Assembly: GCA_963803845.1 (NCBI GenBank)
Contig: CAWDNZ010000005.1
Span: 2,108,001-2,172,000, forward strand
Direction of reading: 5' to 3'
Source: JABDIY01 sp963803845
Lineage (GTDB): Bacteria; Actinomycetota; Acidimicrobiia; Acidimicrobiales; SZUA-35
Length of the DNA stretch: 64,000 bases
The notes below the pieces were generated by a model. The model was not told the DNA's origin and made no database searches. It worked only from the letters and a program-made list of their open reading frames with translations. Below, in pieces: positions 16,785 to 25,602 of the stretch; the first letter of the stretch is position 1, and each line of letters opens with the position of its first letter. The position numbers were made by a program, and so were the translations under genes.

Positions 16785-18446
16785 ATGCAGACATGGCACA
16801 CTGAAGGCTTGTCCAGCATCACGGTCTCTGAACTCGAATACGCCCCACCCGCCTCCGACTCGCTGTTCTTCGACATCAGCTTTGGGATCTCACCCGGTGA
16901 TCGAGCAGCTCTGGTAGGCGCCAACGGCGTGGGTAAGAGCACGATTTTGCGGATCCTGAGCGGTGAGCTCAGCCCCGACGAAGGCGAATTTGCGGTGGGC
17001 GGCACCATGCTCACGATGACCCAGGACGTCGGCATGTCACGACCGGACAGCACCATCCGAGACATGCTCCTCGAGGTGGCACTACCAGAACTTCGCACCG
17101 CTGGTCGGAAAATGATCGAAACCGAGGCGGCGATGCTTGACGGATCCGACGACGGCATGGCATTCGCCGAGGCGATTACTGAATGGGGTGACCTCGGAGG
17201 GTACGAGTTGGAATCACAATGGGCGGCGGCGGTGGAGCGCAGTATCAAGAGCCCGGTGGCGGATTTGAACACTCGTCGCATCGGCGATCTCTCCGGCGGA
17301 GAGCGCAAGCGACTGGTGCTCGACCTCCTGTTCAACTCCACTGCCGACGTGCTCCTCCTCGATGAGCCAGACAACTACCTCGACATCCCCACGCGGGTCT
17401 GGCTGGAAGACCAACTGGCCGCCAGCGACAAAACCATCCTCATGGTCAGTCATGACCGTTCGCTCCTGGAGCGATGCGCAAACAAGATCGTGGTCATCGA
17501 GGGGTCGGGCTGCTGGGTCCACGGCGGCTCTTATGCCACGTTCCCCGAGGCTCGGGCGCAACGCCAGAAGTTGTTGGGAAACGCTCTCAAGCGCTGGAAC
17601 GACGAAGAACGCCGTCTCCATGCCCACATGAAGGTTATGAAGACCCGGGCGGCCCAGAATTTCAAGAACGCCACCAAGGCCAACGCTGCCGAAACCCGCT
17701 GGGAGAAGTTCGTGGCGGCCGGCCCGCCACCGCCGCCGGTGAATGACCAGAACATCCACGTGAACCTACGCGGCGCCGATTCGGCCCGCCGGGTGCTGGT
17801 ACTCAAAGACGTCTCGGTGGCGGACCTCTTCTTTCCTTTCAGCGACGAGGTCCACTTCGGAGAGCGGCTTGGCCTGATCGGACCAAACGGCACCGGGAAA
17901 ACCCATCTGCTTCGGGCTCTCGCCGGAGAAACCACACCCGAGGTTGGTTCAGTCACGTTGGGGCCGAGAACGTCGATCGGAACCTTCACCCAGATCAACG
18001 ATCGACCCGACTTCCTGGGCCGGGACGCCGTCGATATCGTGCGCGATCGGGTTCCCGACGATGAGCAGGCCATGAAACGGCTTGCCCGCTATGGCCTCGG
18101 CAACAACGCCCGCCAAGAATTCGAAACGCTGTCCGGCGGTCAGAAAGCCCGCCTCGAAATCCTCTGTCTCGAACTGGAGGGCCACAACGTCCTCCTGCTC
18201 GACGAGCCAACCGACAACTTGGACATCGAGTCCTCCGAAGCATTGGAACTGGCACTCGACGGATTCCAAGGAACGGTTATCGCCGTCAGCCACGATCGCA
18301 CATTCCTGGCCCGGCTCGATCGATTTGTGATGATCAACGACGACGGCGAGGTGTACTCACTCCCCGATTTCGACGTCGCGATGGATGCCCTCAGCGACCC
18401 CGCCAACGTCTCCTCGCTCAAGTTCGCCAAGAAACTCACGCAGTAG
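16785..18446 (+). CDS. ABC-F family ATPase
   Basis: A 553-residue soluble protein with two ABC domains and no membrane segment. The first has Walker A GANGVGKST, signature LSGGERKR and Walker B LLLDEPDNYLD; the second has GPNGTGKTH, LSGGQKAR and LLLDEPTDNLD. Both catalytic glutamates are present. The usual Ser/Thr after GKT in the second Walker A is His here. A charged linker of about 80 residues (near 250-330) with a PPPPP stretch joins the domains, as in ABC-F proteins that bind the ribosomal E site. Function may be translation quality control or antibiotic protection. It diverges from the aminotransferase with only about 32 bases between starts. Confidence 0.85.
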   Translation: MQTWHTEGLSSITVSELEYAPPASDSLFFDISFGISPGDRAALVGANGVGKSTILRILSGELSPDEGEFAVGGTMLTMTQDVGMSRPDSTIRDMLLEVALPELRTAGRKMIETEAAMLDGSDDGMAFAEAITEWGDLGGYELESQWAAAVERSIKSPVADLNTRRIGDLSGGERKRLVLDLLFNSTADVLLLDEPDNYLDIPTRVWLEDQLAASDKTILMVSHDRSLLERCANKIVVIEGSGCWVHGGSYATFPEARAQRQKLLGNALKRWNDEERRLHAHMKVMKTRAAQNFKNATKANAAETRWEKFVAAGPPPPPVNDQNIHVNLRGADSARRVLVLKDVSVADLFFPFSDEVHFGERLGLIGPNGTGKTHLLRALAGETTPEVGSVTLGPRTSIGTFTQINDRPDFLGRDAVDIVRDRVPDDEQAMKRLARYGLGNNARQEFETLSGGQKARLEILCLELEGHNVLLLDEPTDNLDIESSEALELALDGFQGTVIAVSHDRTFLARLDRFVMINDDGEVYSLPDFDVAMDALSDPANVSSLKFAKKLTQ

Positions 18447-18465
18447 AACACCCCGATCCAATGGG

Positions 18466-18609
18466 GTGGAAAGCAAACTTGACATCTGCCAGACGATCAA
18501 TGCGATCGAAAATGGTCGGTACGACCCCAGCCTGCCGTTGGCATTCAAGCTCTCTGCCGCACTTGGCGAACCGATAGAGGCACTCTTCCTCCCCGTCCCC
18601 AACGATTGA
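18466..18609 (+). pseudogene. remnant of an XRE-family HTH regulator
   Basis: Forty-seven codons matching the second half of small Cro/CI-like regulators: CQTINAIENGRYDPSLPLAF, then KLSAALGEPIEALFLP. The family normally has about 65-70 residues and begins with a further helix pair of the LRxxxGLSQxELAxxLGVSR type; that part is absent, and the upstream DNA is the 3' end of the ABC-F gene. A GTG at 18466 could start translation, but the product would lack half of the DNA-binding fold. It is most likely a 5'-deleted gene. Confidence 0.65.
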
Positions 18610-18698
18610 CTCACCCTCCAACACAACTTGTTGCCAGCCTGGCCGCAGGACTCAACGAAAAATGAACTTTGGTGTGGGCGGTAGTAACTTGAAACACT

Positions 18699-19808
18699 AT
18701 GCAGCGACCAGCCATCCGCATCCTCGACGCCGCCGGATCCCCCGAAGCGATCGGCGCCGCGCACGGCACTGCCTATGCCGACGAGATCGTTCACTACACC
18801 CAAGACCGCATCACCCTCGTCACCTCCGGACTTTGGAGCGGTGGCCCGATCGATCGGGCCGACGTACTAGCGATCGCCAACTCCATGATGAGCGAACACG
18901 AAGCATTCGATGAAGCGCTCCATGCCGAGATGGTGGCCATGGCAGCGGCGGCGGGGATCACGCCAGCCGAGGCAATCATCGGGGGTGGCTTCACCGACTT
19001 CGTTGATGCGGTACGAGCCGAAGTAGGTGGCGACATTCCCGCGTCGGTTCAGGAAGACGATTGCACAGCGGTCATCATCCCCGATGGCCGGGCCAACGGC
19101 CAGGGTTTCCTTGCTCAAACCTGGGATATGCACGACACCGCAACCGACCATGTTCTCCTGATGCGTTTGCAGCCCGCCGACCGACCCGCTGTCACAGTGT
19201 TCACCACCACGGGCTGCCTTGGTCAGATCGGGATGAACGAGGCCGGCCTTTCCGTTGGGATCAATAACCTCACCGCTCTCGACGGAACGCCCGGAGTCAC
19301 ATGGCCCTCGGTGGTACGTGCCATGCTTGCCACCGAGTCCGCCGACGATGCACTCATGGTGTTGCTGGGCGCGAATCTTGCCGGGGCCCACAACTATCTG
19401 ATCTTCGATCGAAGCGGTAGCGGCTACAACGTTGAAGCGATGCCATCGATCCGACCCGTCACCGCCCTTGGCGAGACGGCGGCCATCGTCCACACCAACC
19501 ACGTGGTGGACCCCGAAGCCAAGGCGAAGCAGGCCGAAAAGGCCAACGCGCTCATGTCCAGCTCTCTCGAGCGGCGAGATACCGCAGAGCGGCTCCTAGT
19601 CGACGGGCCGGTAGATGAACAGCGTCTCTTCGAGCTGCTGCGCGAGCCTGAAGCGATCTGTCAGGTTGCGGTCGACCCGTACCACATCGAATCCAGTGGA
19701 GCTGCGGTCATGCGGCCCGCCACCGGTCAATTCTGGGCATGCTGGGGATTGCCCACCGCCAACGATTTCGCTCTGGTCTCCCCGCTGGTGGGGGCCACGA
19801 ATGACTGA
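18699..19808 (+). CDS. C45-family peptidase/acyltransferase (acyl-CoA:6-APA acyltransferase-like)
   Basis: A 369-residue Ntn-hydrolase of family C45. The nucleophile is probably Cys122 in EDDCTAV, exposed by self-cleavage in this family. Other family marks are the N-terminal GAAHGTAYADEI, FLAQTWDMH, the GCLGQIGMNEAGLSVGINNL block and HTNHVV. Characterised members transfer or remove acyl groups from amines. It opens a unit with a GNAT acetyltransferase and agmatinase; its stop overlaps the next start by eight bases. In that setting an N-acyl-polyamine or related amide is a reasonable substrate guess (inference). No signal peptide is visible. Confidence 0.82.
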   Translation: MQRPAIRILDAAGSPEAIGAAHGTAYADEIVHYTQDRITLVTSGLWSGGPIDRADVLAIANSMMSEHEAFDEALHAEMVAMAAAAGITPAEAIIGGGFTDFVDAVRAEVGGDIPASVQEDDCTAVIIPDGRANGQGFLAQTWDMHDTATDHVLLMRLQPADRPAVTVFTTTGCLGQIGMNEAGLSVGINNLTALDGTPGVTWPSVVRAMLATESADDALMVLLGANLAGAHNYLIFDRSGSGYNVEAMPSIRPVTALGETAAIVHTNHVVDPEAKAKQAEKANALMSSSLERRDTAERLLVDGPVDEQRLFELLREPEAICQVAVDPYHIESSGAAVMRPATGQFWACWGLPTANDFALVSPLVGATND

Positions 19809-20493
19809 GCCAGTGATGATCGGTGAACGCTCCGGCCTTCACTACTTCACGATCACGGTGGAGTGGGCCGAGGACATCGCAGCACTGGAGCAGGCCTCGT
19901 ATCCCACCGCCGATCCCGTAGATCTTTACGATGCTCAGGGCATCACTCGCCTGGCAGAGGACTTTCCCAACGGGTGCTTCGCCGGCTTCGATGACGAGCG
20001 GCTCGTTGCCATGGGGGTGGGAGTGCGCACCAATTTCGACCTCGACCGTCCGCAACACAAAATCTCCGAGATCATTCCCGGCGATGGGACCAGCGGGCAC
20101 ATCCCCACTGGCGAATGGTATTACGGCAGCGGGATCGCAGTGAATGCCGACTACCGCCGCCGTGGCATCGGCAATGAGCTTTACCAGCTACGGAAAAAGG
20201 TCTGCCAAGACCTCAATCTGCGGGGACTGGTGGCTGGCGGAGTCATCCCCGGTTACGCCGCCCATGTCAACTCCCTCACTGCCGATGAGTACATCGATGA
20301 GGTCCGATCTGGCAACTTGTATGACCCAACCCTCTCCTTTCAATTGGAGAATGGTTTCGAGGTGCTCTGTGCCCTGAGCGACTACATCAAAGACCCGGCG
20401 GTCAACAACTATGCCTCGATGATCGTGTGGCATAATCCGGACTACCAACCGCCCACGGAGCCAAGCCGAGGCGAAGGACAACTCGAGGAATGA
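19801..20493 (+). CDS. GNAT-family N-acetyltransferase
   Basis: About 230 residues with a GNAT fold: an acceptor-side N-terminus, a strand GSGIAVNADYRRRGIGNELY holding the R-x-x-G-I-G acetyl-CoA loop, and a following RGLVAGGVIPGYAAH segment. This long-loop version resembles GNATs found beside amidohydrolases and agmatinases. The start at 19801 overlaps the stop of the C45 gene; its own stop overlaps the agmatinase start by four bases, so the three genes are translationally coupled. An amine acceptor such as agmatine or putrescine is plausible but unproven. Confidence 0.75.
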   Translation: MTEPVMIGERSGLHYFTITVEWAEDIAALEQASYPTADPVDLYDAQGITRLAEDFPNGCFAGFDDERLVAMGVGVRTNFDLDRPQHKISEIIPGDGTSGHIPTGEWYYGSGIAVNADYRRRGIGNELYQLRKKVCQDLNLRGLVAGGVIPGYAAHVNSLTADEYIDEVRSGNLYDPTLSFQLENGFEVLCALSDYIKDPAVNNYASMIVWHNPDYQPPTEPSRGEGQLEE

Positions 20494-21476
20494 CCGAAGA
20501 ACTCACCGGCCCACTGGACGGGGATCAGGCGTTCCGGCGCAAGGAGATGAAAGGGCCGGGCGATGAAGCGCCGTACGCCGGAGCATTGTCGTTCCTCCGC
20601 CGCAACTACACGCGTGAAATCGCCAACGCCGACGTGGTGATCACCGGCATCCCGTTCGATCAAGCGACGTCGGGCCGTCCGGGCGCCCGATTCGGCCCCC
20701 GTGCGATCCGCGAAGCATCAACTGGACTGGCGGAACTGCCCGGCTACCCGTTCGGATTCGACCCGCTACAAGAGTTGGCCATCGCCGACTACGGCGACTG
20801 CTACCTGGACTATGGGCATCCCATGCAGGTCGTGGAACGGATCGAGGCCCATGCCGACGAGATCATCGCCAGCGGAGCCACCATGGTTTCCTTTGGCGGC
20901 GACCACTTCGTCACCTACCCACTGCTTCGAGCCCACGCTAAGAAACACGGACCGCTCGCCCTCATTCATTTCGACGCCCACTCCGACACATGGGGAGACG
21001 ACGGTGTACGCCTTGATCACGGCTCCATGTTCCTACGGGCCAAACGGGAAGGCATCATCGTTCCGGAGAGGTCAGTGCAGACCGGCATCCGGACACCGAA
21101 CTCTTCCGATCACGACTTCGCGGTGCTCACCGCACCCTGGGTGCATCGGGAAGGTATCCCCGCCGTCCTCGACATGATCCGTGAAAAAGTCGGCAACCAC
21201 CCGGCCTACGTCACGTTCGACATCGACTGCCTCGACCCCGCATTCGCTCCAGGTACTGGCACTCCGGTGGCTGGCGGTCTCACCACGTCACAGGCCTTCG
21301 AAGCCGTACGGGGACTCACCGGATTGAACCTGGTGGGCTTCGACGTGATGGAAGTTGCACCGGCCTATGACTTGTCAGAAATCACCGCAATTGCGGCCGC
21401 AACGATCGCCCACGACTACCTTTGTCTGATCGCCATGCAGAAGGGGGCAACCATCGTCCCCTACGGCAGGCAATAA
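20490..21476 (+). CDS. speB: agmatinase
   Basis: A 328-residue ureohydrolase. The binuclear manganese ligands are visible: His139 in GGDHF, Asp162/His164/Asp166 in DAHSD, and Asp244/Asp246 in DIDCLDP. The GARFGPRAIREAS opening and the GLTTSQAFEAVR helix agree with agmatinase rather than arginase. It hydrolyses agmatine to putrescine and urea. It follows the C45 and GNAT genes by overlap and precedes the PotABCD operon, 13 bases away. A guanidino substrate other than agmatine is possible, as the family includes guanidinobutyrase and guanidinopropionase. Confidence 0.85.
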   Translation: MTEELTGPLDGDQAFRRKEMKGPGDEAPYAGALSFLRRNYTREIANADVVITGIPFDQATSGRPGARFGPRAIREASTGLAELPGYPFGFDPLQELAIADYGDCYLDYGHPMQVVERIEAHADEIIASGATMVSFGGDHFVTYPLLRAHAKKHGPLALIHFDAHSDTWGDDGVRLDHGSMFLRAKREGIIVPERSVQTGIRTPNSSDHDFAVLTAPWVHREGIPAVLDMIREKVGNHPAYVTFDIDCLDPAFAPGTGTPVAGGLTTSQAFEAVRGLTGLNLVGFDVMEVAPAYDLSEITAIAAATIAHDYLCLIAMQKGATIVPYGRQ

Positions 21477-21489
21477 GGGATAACCAACT

Positions 21490-22575
21490 ATGGAAGACAC
21501 CAAGAGCCCCGCGGTTGAACTGACCGGCGTCACCAAGCGCTTCGACGACGTCATCGCTGTCGACACGATTGATCTCACCATCGCCGATGGCGAGTTCTTC
21601 GCCATGCTGGGACCCTCGGGCTGCGGAAAAACCACCACACTGCGGATGATCGCCGGGCTCGAATTTCCCACCCAGGGCAGCCTCAAGATCTTCGGCGATG
21701 AAGTGGGCACGCTCCCGCCAAACAAACGACCGGTCAACACGGTCTTCCAGAACTATGCACTCTTCCCTCACATGAACGTCTTGGACAACGCCAGCTTCGG
21801 CCTGCGCATGCAAGGCGTGGACAAGGGCGAGTCGGCCCGACGGGCGCGCGAGGCAATCGAGATGGTCCGCCTGGGCGGAATGGAAAAGCGCAAACCCAAC
21901 CAGCTATCCGGCGGCCAACAGCAGCGGGTGGCTTTGGCCAGGGCCTTGGTGAACCGCCCGAAGGTACTTCTGCTTGATGAACCGCTGGGCGCCCTTGATC
22001 TCAAGCTCCGCCAGGAAATGCAGCACGAGCTGAAGGAACTTCAGCGAGAGTTGGGTGTCAGTTTCGTCTTTGTTACCCACGATCAAGAAGAAGCGCTAAC
22101 GATGAGCGACCGCATCGCAGTGATGAACCATGGCAAGTTGCTCCAAGTGGGTTCCCCAGCTGAAATCTATGAGCACCCCACAAACCGGTTCGTGGCCGAT
22201 TTCATCGGCCAGACAAATTTCCTCGACGGCACCGTTCGCGACAACGAGACGGTTGTCTTGGCCAATGGTTCAACGGTCGCCGCAGCGTCAACCCACGCTG
22301 CTGGCACCAAGGTGGCGTTGAGTCTCCGCCCAGAACGCATCCGGATCGAGGACCGGGGTAACTCCGGCATTCAGCCCGGGAGCGACGGGCGGGGCCTCAA
22401 CGGTGTGATCCGCGACGTCACCTATCTCGGTAACTCACTTGCCTACACCGTTGCCATCGATTGGATGGAGCTGGAGGTTCGAACCGAAAATCGTCCTTCG
22501 ATTGTTCGGCTGGACCCTGGCACCAACGTGGCGCTTACATGGCATGAAACAGGCGCCAGCGTGGTAGCAGACTGA
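21490..22575 (+). CDS. potA: spermidine/putrescine ABC transporter ATPase
   Basis: A 361-residue importer ATPase. It has Walker A GPSGCGKTTT, a Q-loop in FQNYALFPHM, the signature LSGGQQQRVALARAL, Walker B LLLDEPLGALD and the H-loop in VTHDQEEAL. The last 110 residues form a TOBE domain, as in PotA and the other type I importers of this subgroup. The first gene of potABCD; its stop overlaps the start of potB by one base. It probably energises uptake of putrescine, spermidine or agmatine, matching the agmatinase directly upstream. Confidence 0.88.
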   Translation: MEDTKSPAVELTGVTKRFDDVIAVDTIDLTIADGEFFAMLGPSGCGKTTTLRMIAGLEFPTQGSLKIFGDEVGTLPPNKRPVNTVFQNYALFPHMNVLDNASFGLRMQGVDKGESARRAREAIEMVRLGGMEKRKPNQLSGGQQQRVALARALVNRPKVLLLDEPLGALDLKLRQEMQHELKELQRELGVSFVFVTHDQEEALTMSDRIAVMNHGKLLQVGSPAEIYEHPTNRFVADFIGQTNFLDGTVRDNETVVLANGSTVAAASTHAAGTKVALSLRPERIRIEDRGNSGIQPGSDGRGLNGVIRDVTYLGNSLAYTVAIDWMELEVRTENRPSIVRLDPGTNVALTWHETGASVVAD

Positions 22576-23471
22576 TGACCACCACCATGGAGACGGTAGC
22601 TGCCGAAGCGGCGACGCCGGAGTTCGAGCACTCGAACGAGCGGCTGCGCCGTCGCCGGGGCGCACTGCTGGCCTTGCCGGCCTACTTGTATCTCATCATC
22701 TTCTTCGTGATTCCGTTTGGGATCGTGGTGGTGTATTCATTCGCCACCAGAACCCGCTTCGGAACCGACCTGACCGGCTGGAACCTCGAGTCATACCGTC
22801 GCCTCAGCGACGATCTGGTTAGGGACGTTCTCATCCGCTCCGCCTGGTTAGCGCTGCTCACCACCGTGGTGTGCCTGCTGTTGGCGTATCCGTTCAGCTA
22901 TTACATGGCGACCCGAAGCGAGCGGACACGAAACCTGATGTTGGTGTTCGTGATGATTCCCTTCTGGACCAATTTCCTGGTGCGCACCTACGCGTGGCGG
23001 GTGATTCTTGGAACCGACGGTCCATACTCTCAGCTCACGTCGGCGGCTGGTCTGGGTTCGGGCCGCCTTCTCTTCACCCAGGTCGCCGTGGTCATCGGAC
23101 TTGTGTACGGCTATCTGCCGTTCATGATCCTGCCGCTGTATGCGTCGATCGAACGAGTAGATCCGCGGTTGATGGAGGCCAGTCGAGACCTGTACGCCAC
23201 GGGCTTCGGAACCTTCCGGCGCATCCTGCTCCCGCTCTCGATGCCCGGCGTCATCGCCGGATCAATTCTGGTCTTCGTGCCATCCCTGGGCGCCTACGTC
23301 ACCCCATCGATTCTCGGTGGAGCCAAGACCACACTCCTGGGAAGCTACATCGTGACGCAGTTCCTGTCAGCAAGAGACTTCCCCTTCGGCGCCGCCCTGT
23401 CCTTTGTGCTCATGATCGTGATGCTCAGCGCCACGTTGATCTACTTCCGCAAGGGTGGGCGAACGTTATGA
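22575..23471 (+). CDS. potB: spermidine/putrescine ABC transporter permease PotB
   Basis: A 298-residue inner-membrane permease with six predicted helices. The first helix starts near residue 33, after a basic segment RLRRRRG. The EAA loop that docks to the ATPase is in MEASRDLYATGFGTFRRILLP, followed by MPGVIAGSILVF. It pairs with PotC to form the pore. Overlap with neighbours on both sides (one base with potA, four with potC) fits a tightly coupled operon. Confidence 0.86.
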   Translation: MTTTMETVAAEAATPEFEHSNERLRRRRGALLALPAYLYLIIFFVIPFGIVVVYSFATRTRFGTDLTGWNLESYRRLSDDLVRDVLIRSAWLALLTTVVCLLLAYPFSYYMATRSERTRNLMLVFVMIPFWTNFLVRTYAWRVILGTDGPYSQLTSAAGLGSGRLLFTQVAVVIGLVYGYLPFMILPLYASIERVDPRLMEASRDLYATGFGTFRRILLPLSMPGVIAGSILVFVPSLGAYVTPSILGGAKTTLLGSYIVTQFLSARDFPFGAALSFVLMIVMLSATLIYFRKGGRTL

Positions 23472-24295
23472 GTGGGTCGGTGGTGCGACCAACCGGCAAG
23501 ACCGGGAAGGTATTGGCGGCAAACGCCTGGCTGGTGTACCTGTTTTTCTATGCGCCCATCCTCGTGCTGGTGATCTACTCCTTCAGTGACAGCCGCAACG
23601 TCGGTGTGTGGGGCGGGTTCACACTGGACTGGTATGAGGATTTCGGAAACTCGCGCCAGGCCAAAGGCGCATTGACCAACTCACTCAAGGTCGCGGTGGT
23701 CTCCACCGTCGTTGCCGTGGTCCTCGGAACCATGTCAGCCCTCGCCCTCGAGCGTTACAAATTCCGGGGCCGAGCGTTTTTCGATGCGCTGCTCTACCTC
23801 CCGGTGATCGTCCCCGACGTCACCATGGCCGTCATGCTGCTTCTCTTCTTCTCAGAAGCAGCATCGCTGTTCGGGTTCTCCAAAGGCTTTGCAACCATCA
23901 CCCTGAGCCATATCGCATTCAGCATCAGTTTCGTCTCCATCGTCGTACGGGCTCGTATATCGGGCATGAACGAACAGATGGAGGAGGCCGCCATGGATCT
24001 CTACGCCACCCGTCGGCAGGCGTTCCGTCATGTGACGTTGCCGGCGATCATGCCGGGCATCATGGGCGGGGCATTGCTAGCGTTCACGTTGTCGCTGGAT
24101 GATGTGGTGATCACCGAATTCGTCACCGGCCCCGGATGGACCACGCTTCCCGTCTTCGTATTCGGCTTGATCCGCAAGGGCGTGACCCCGCTGATTAATG
24201 CGATTTCAGTGATAATGCTCATCGCTTCAATGGGACTCGTAGCCCTCTCGCTTCTGGCCGAGCGAGCCAGTGGGGATCGCGGCTCCGAAGCCTAG
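23468..24295 (+). CDS. potC: spermidine/putrescine ABC transporter permease PotC
   Basis: A 275-residue permease, six predicted helices, with the EAA loop in EEAAMDLYATRRQAFRHVTLP and a typical PotC FTLSLDDVVITEFVTGPG segment. The reading frame is open far upstream inside potB; the ATG at 23468 is chosen since it overlaps the potB stop by four bases and starts just before the first membrane helix. Works with PotB, PotA and the binding protein PotD encoded next. Confidence 0.87.
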   Translation: MSGSVVRPTGKTGKVLAANAWLVYLFFYAPILVLVIYSFSDSRNVGVWGGFTLDWYEDFGNSRQAKGALTNSLKVAVVSTVVAVVLGTMSALALERYKFRGRAFFDALLYLPVIVPDVTMAVMLLLFFSEAASLFGFSKGFATITLSHIAFSISFVSIVVRARISGMNEQMEEAAMDLYATRRQAFRHVTLPAIMPGIMGGALLAFTLSLDDVVITEFVTGPGWTTLPVFVFGLIRKGVTPLINAISVIMLIASMGLVALSLLAERASGDRGSEA

Positions 24296-24377
24296 AAAGC
24301 GAAATATTACAACACTGCCGATCATCGCATTGCGCCCTATTCCCGGTATCCACATGTGCCAGAATGCTCCGGGGTCA

Positions 24378-24391
24378 GGCGGGGCCCCGCC
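24378..24391. promoter_or_regulatory. 14-bp perfect GC-rich palindrome upstream of potD
   Basis: GGCGGGGCCCCGCC is fully self-complementary and sits between potC and potD, ten bases before the potD ribosome site. It could be a protein-binding site or an RNA hairpin adjusting binding-protein synthesis relative to the membrane components; there is no T-run, so simple termination is unlikely. Confidence 0.4.
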
Positions 24392-24417
24392 AGAACCACA
24401 TAGGGAGAACAAACAAG

Positions 24418-25518
24418 ATGAAGTCAAATAGCAGAGCAATTGGTGGTGTCCTTCTAGCGATCAGCTTCGTGGCCGCCGCATGTGGATCAGACGGCGGCGG
24501 TAACGCAGCCGGGTCTTGTGAGGTCGGTCAGGTAGACGGCGACTTGGCCCTCTACAACTGGGCCGAGTACATCGACGAGGAACAGCTGGACGAATTTGCA
24601 GCCGAGTTCGAGATCGGGGCCACCATGGACACCTACGAGTCCAACGAAGTCCTCCAGCCCAAGATCGCAGCAGGGAACTCCGGCTACGACGTGATCGTGC
24701 CCTCTGACTACATGGTGGGCATCCTCATCGCTGGCGAGCATGTCCAAGCGCTGAACAAGGATCTCATCCCGAACTTGAGCAACGTGTCATCAGACTTCGC
24801 CAATCCGAGCTATGACCCGGACGGCGACTATGCAGTTCCGTACCAGTGGGGCTACACCGGCATCGCCGTTGACACCGAAGTAGTTGGGACTGACTTCCCC
24901 CGTACATGGGACATTGTCTTCAGCGATTTCGCCGATGACTACGCCGGCCGAATCACTCTGTTGGATGACCCACGCGAAACCCTCGGAGCAGCCCTCAAGA
25001 GTCTTGGCTACTCGCTGAACACCACCGACCAGGGCGAGCTGGACGAAGCGCAAGCGCTAATTACCGAGTACAAAGACAACCTCGCCGCCTTCAACACCGA
25101 CTCCGGCGATGAGCTTATTACCAGCGGTGAGACCGCCATCGCCCACGGCTACTCCGGTGACATGTTCACGCAATTCCTGGAAACCGACGATCCCAGCCGG
25201 TACGTGTTCTTCGTTCCTGAAGAAGGTGGCACCCGCTGGGTTGACAATATGGCCATCCCCTTCGATGCGCCCCATCCGTGCACCGCTCACACCTTCATCA
25301 ACTGGTTGTTGGACGGCGAGCAGGGAGCCGCCCTGAGTAACTGGAACTACTACGGCACGCCCAACAGCGCGTCGATAGATCTGCTCGATGACGAGCTCAA
25401 CGCGTTCATCACCGATCCAACGGTCTTGACCGGCGGCCAGGAGACATTGGAGTCAATCATCGATACGGGTGACTTCGAGACGAACTACGCCGACGCCTTC
25501 AGCCGAGCCAAGGGCTAG
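24418..25518 (+). CDS. potD: polyamine-binding lipoprotein PotD
   Basis: A 366-residue extracytoplasmic binding protein. The signal peptide ends in the lipobox AAACG, so it is a membrane-anchored lipoprotein, as usual in Gram-positive-type cells. The mature part has the PotD-like opening LALYNWAEYIDEEQL, YDVIVPSDYMV, a hinge region VPYQWGYTGIAVD and the C-terminal AHTFINWLLDGEQ. The binding cleft Trp/Tyr/Asp residues fit a polyamine ligand. AGGGAGA ten bases upstream supports the ATG at 24418. Confidence 0.87.
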   Translation: MKSNSRAIGGVLLAISFVAAACGSDGGGNAAGSCEVGQVDGDLALYNWAEYIDEEQLDEFAAEFEIGATMDTYESNEVLQPKIAAGNSGYDVIVPSDYMVGILIAGEHVQALNKDLIPNLSNVSSDFANPSYDPDGDYAVPYQWGYTGIAVDTEVVGTDFPRTWDIVFSDFADDYAGRITLLDDPRETLGAALKSLGYSLNTTDQGELDEAQALITEYKDNLAAFNTDSGDELITSGETAIAHGYSGDMFTQFLETDDPSRYVFFVPEEGGTRWVDNMAIPFDAPHPCTAHTFINWLLDGEQGAALSNWNYYGTPNSASIDLLDDELNAFITDPTVLTGGQETLESIIDTGDFETNYADAFSRAKG

Positions 25519-25525
25519 TAAGAAG

Positions 25526-25600
25526 CGGGTCAGGTCTGCTTCTCACAACCTCGGGCCCAATCGCTCGTTGGAGATGCAGATCTGACCCGTAGTCTCTTTT
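25526..25600 (+). terminator. inverted repeat with T-run after potD
   Basis: CGGGTCAGGTCTGC (25526-25539) pairs with GCAGATCTGACCCG (25576-25589), one G-U pair, around a 36-base loop; CTCTTTT follows. It would end the pot operon. The T-run stops three bases before the next ATG, so the same hairpin also shapes the leader of the DUF1707 gene if transcription reads through. Confidence 0.55.
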
Positions 25601-25602
25601 GC

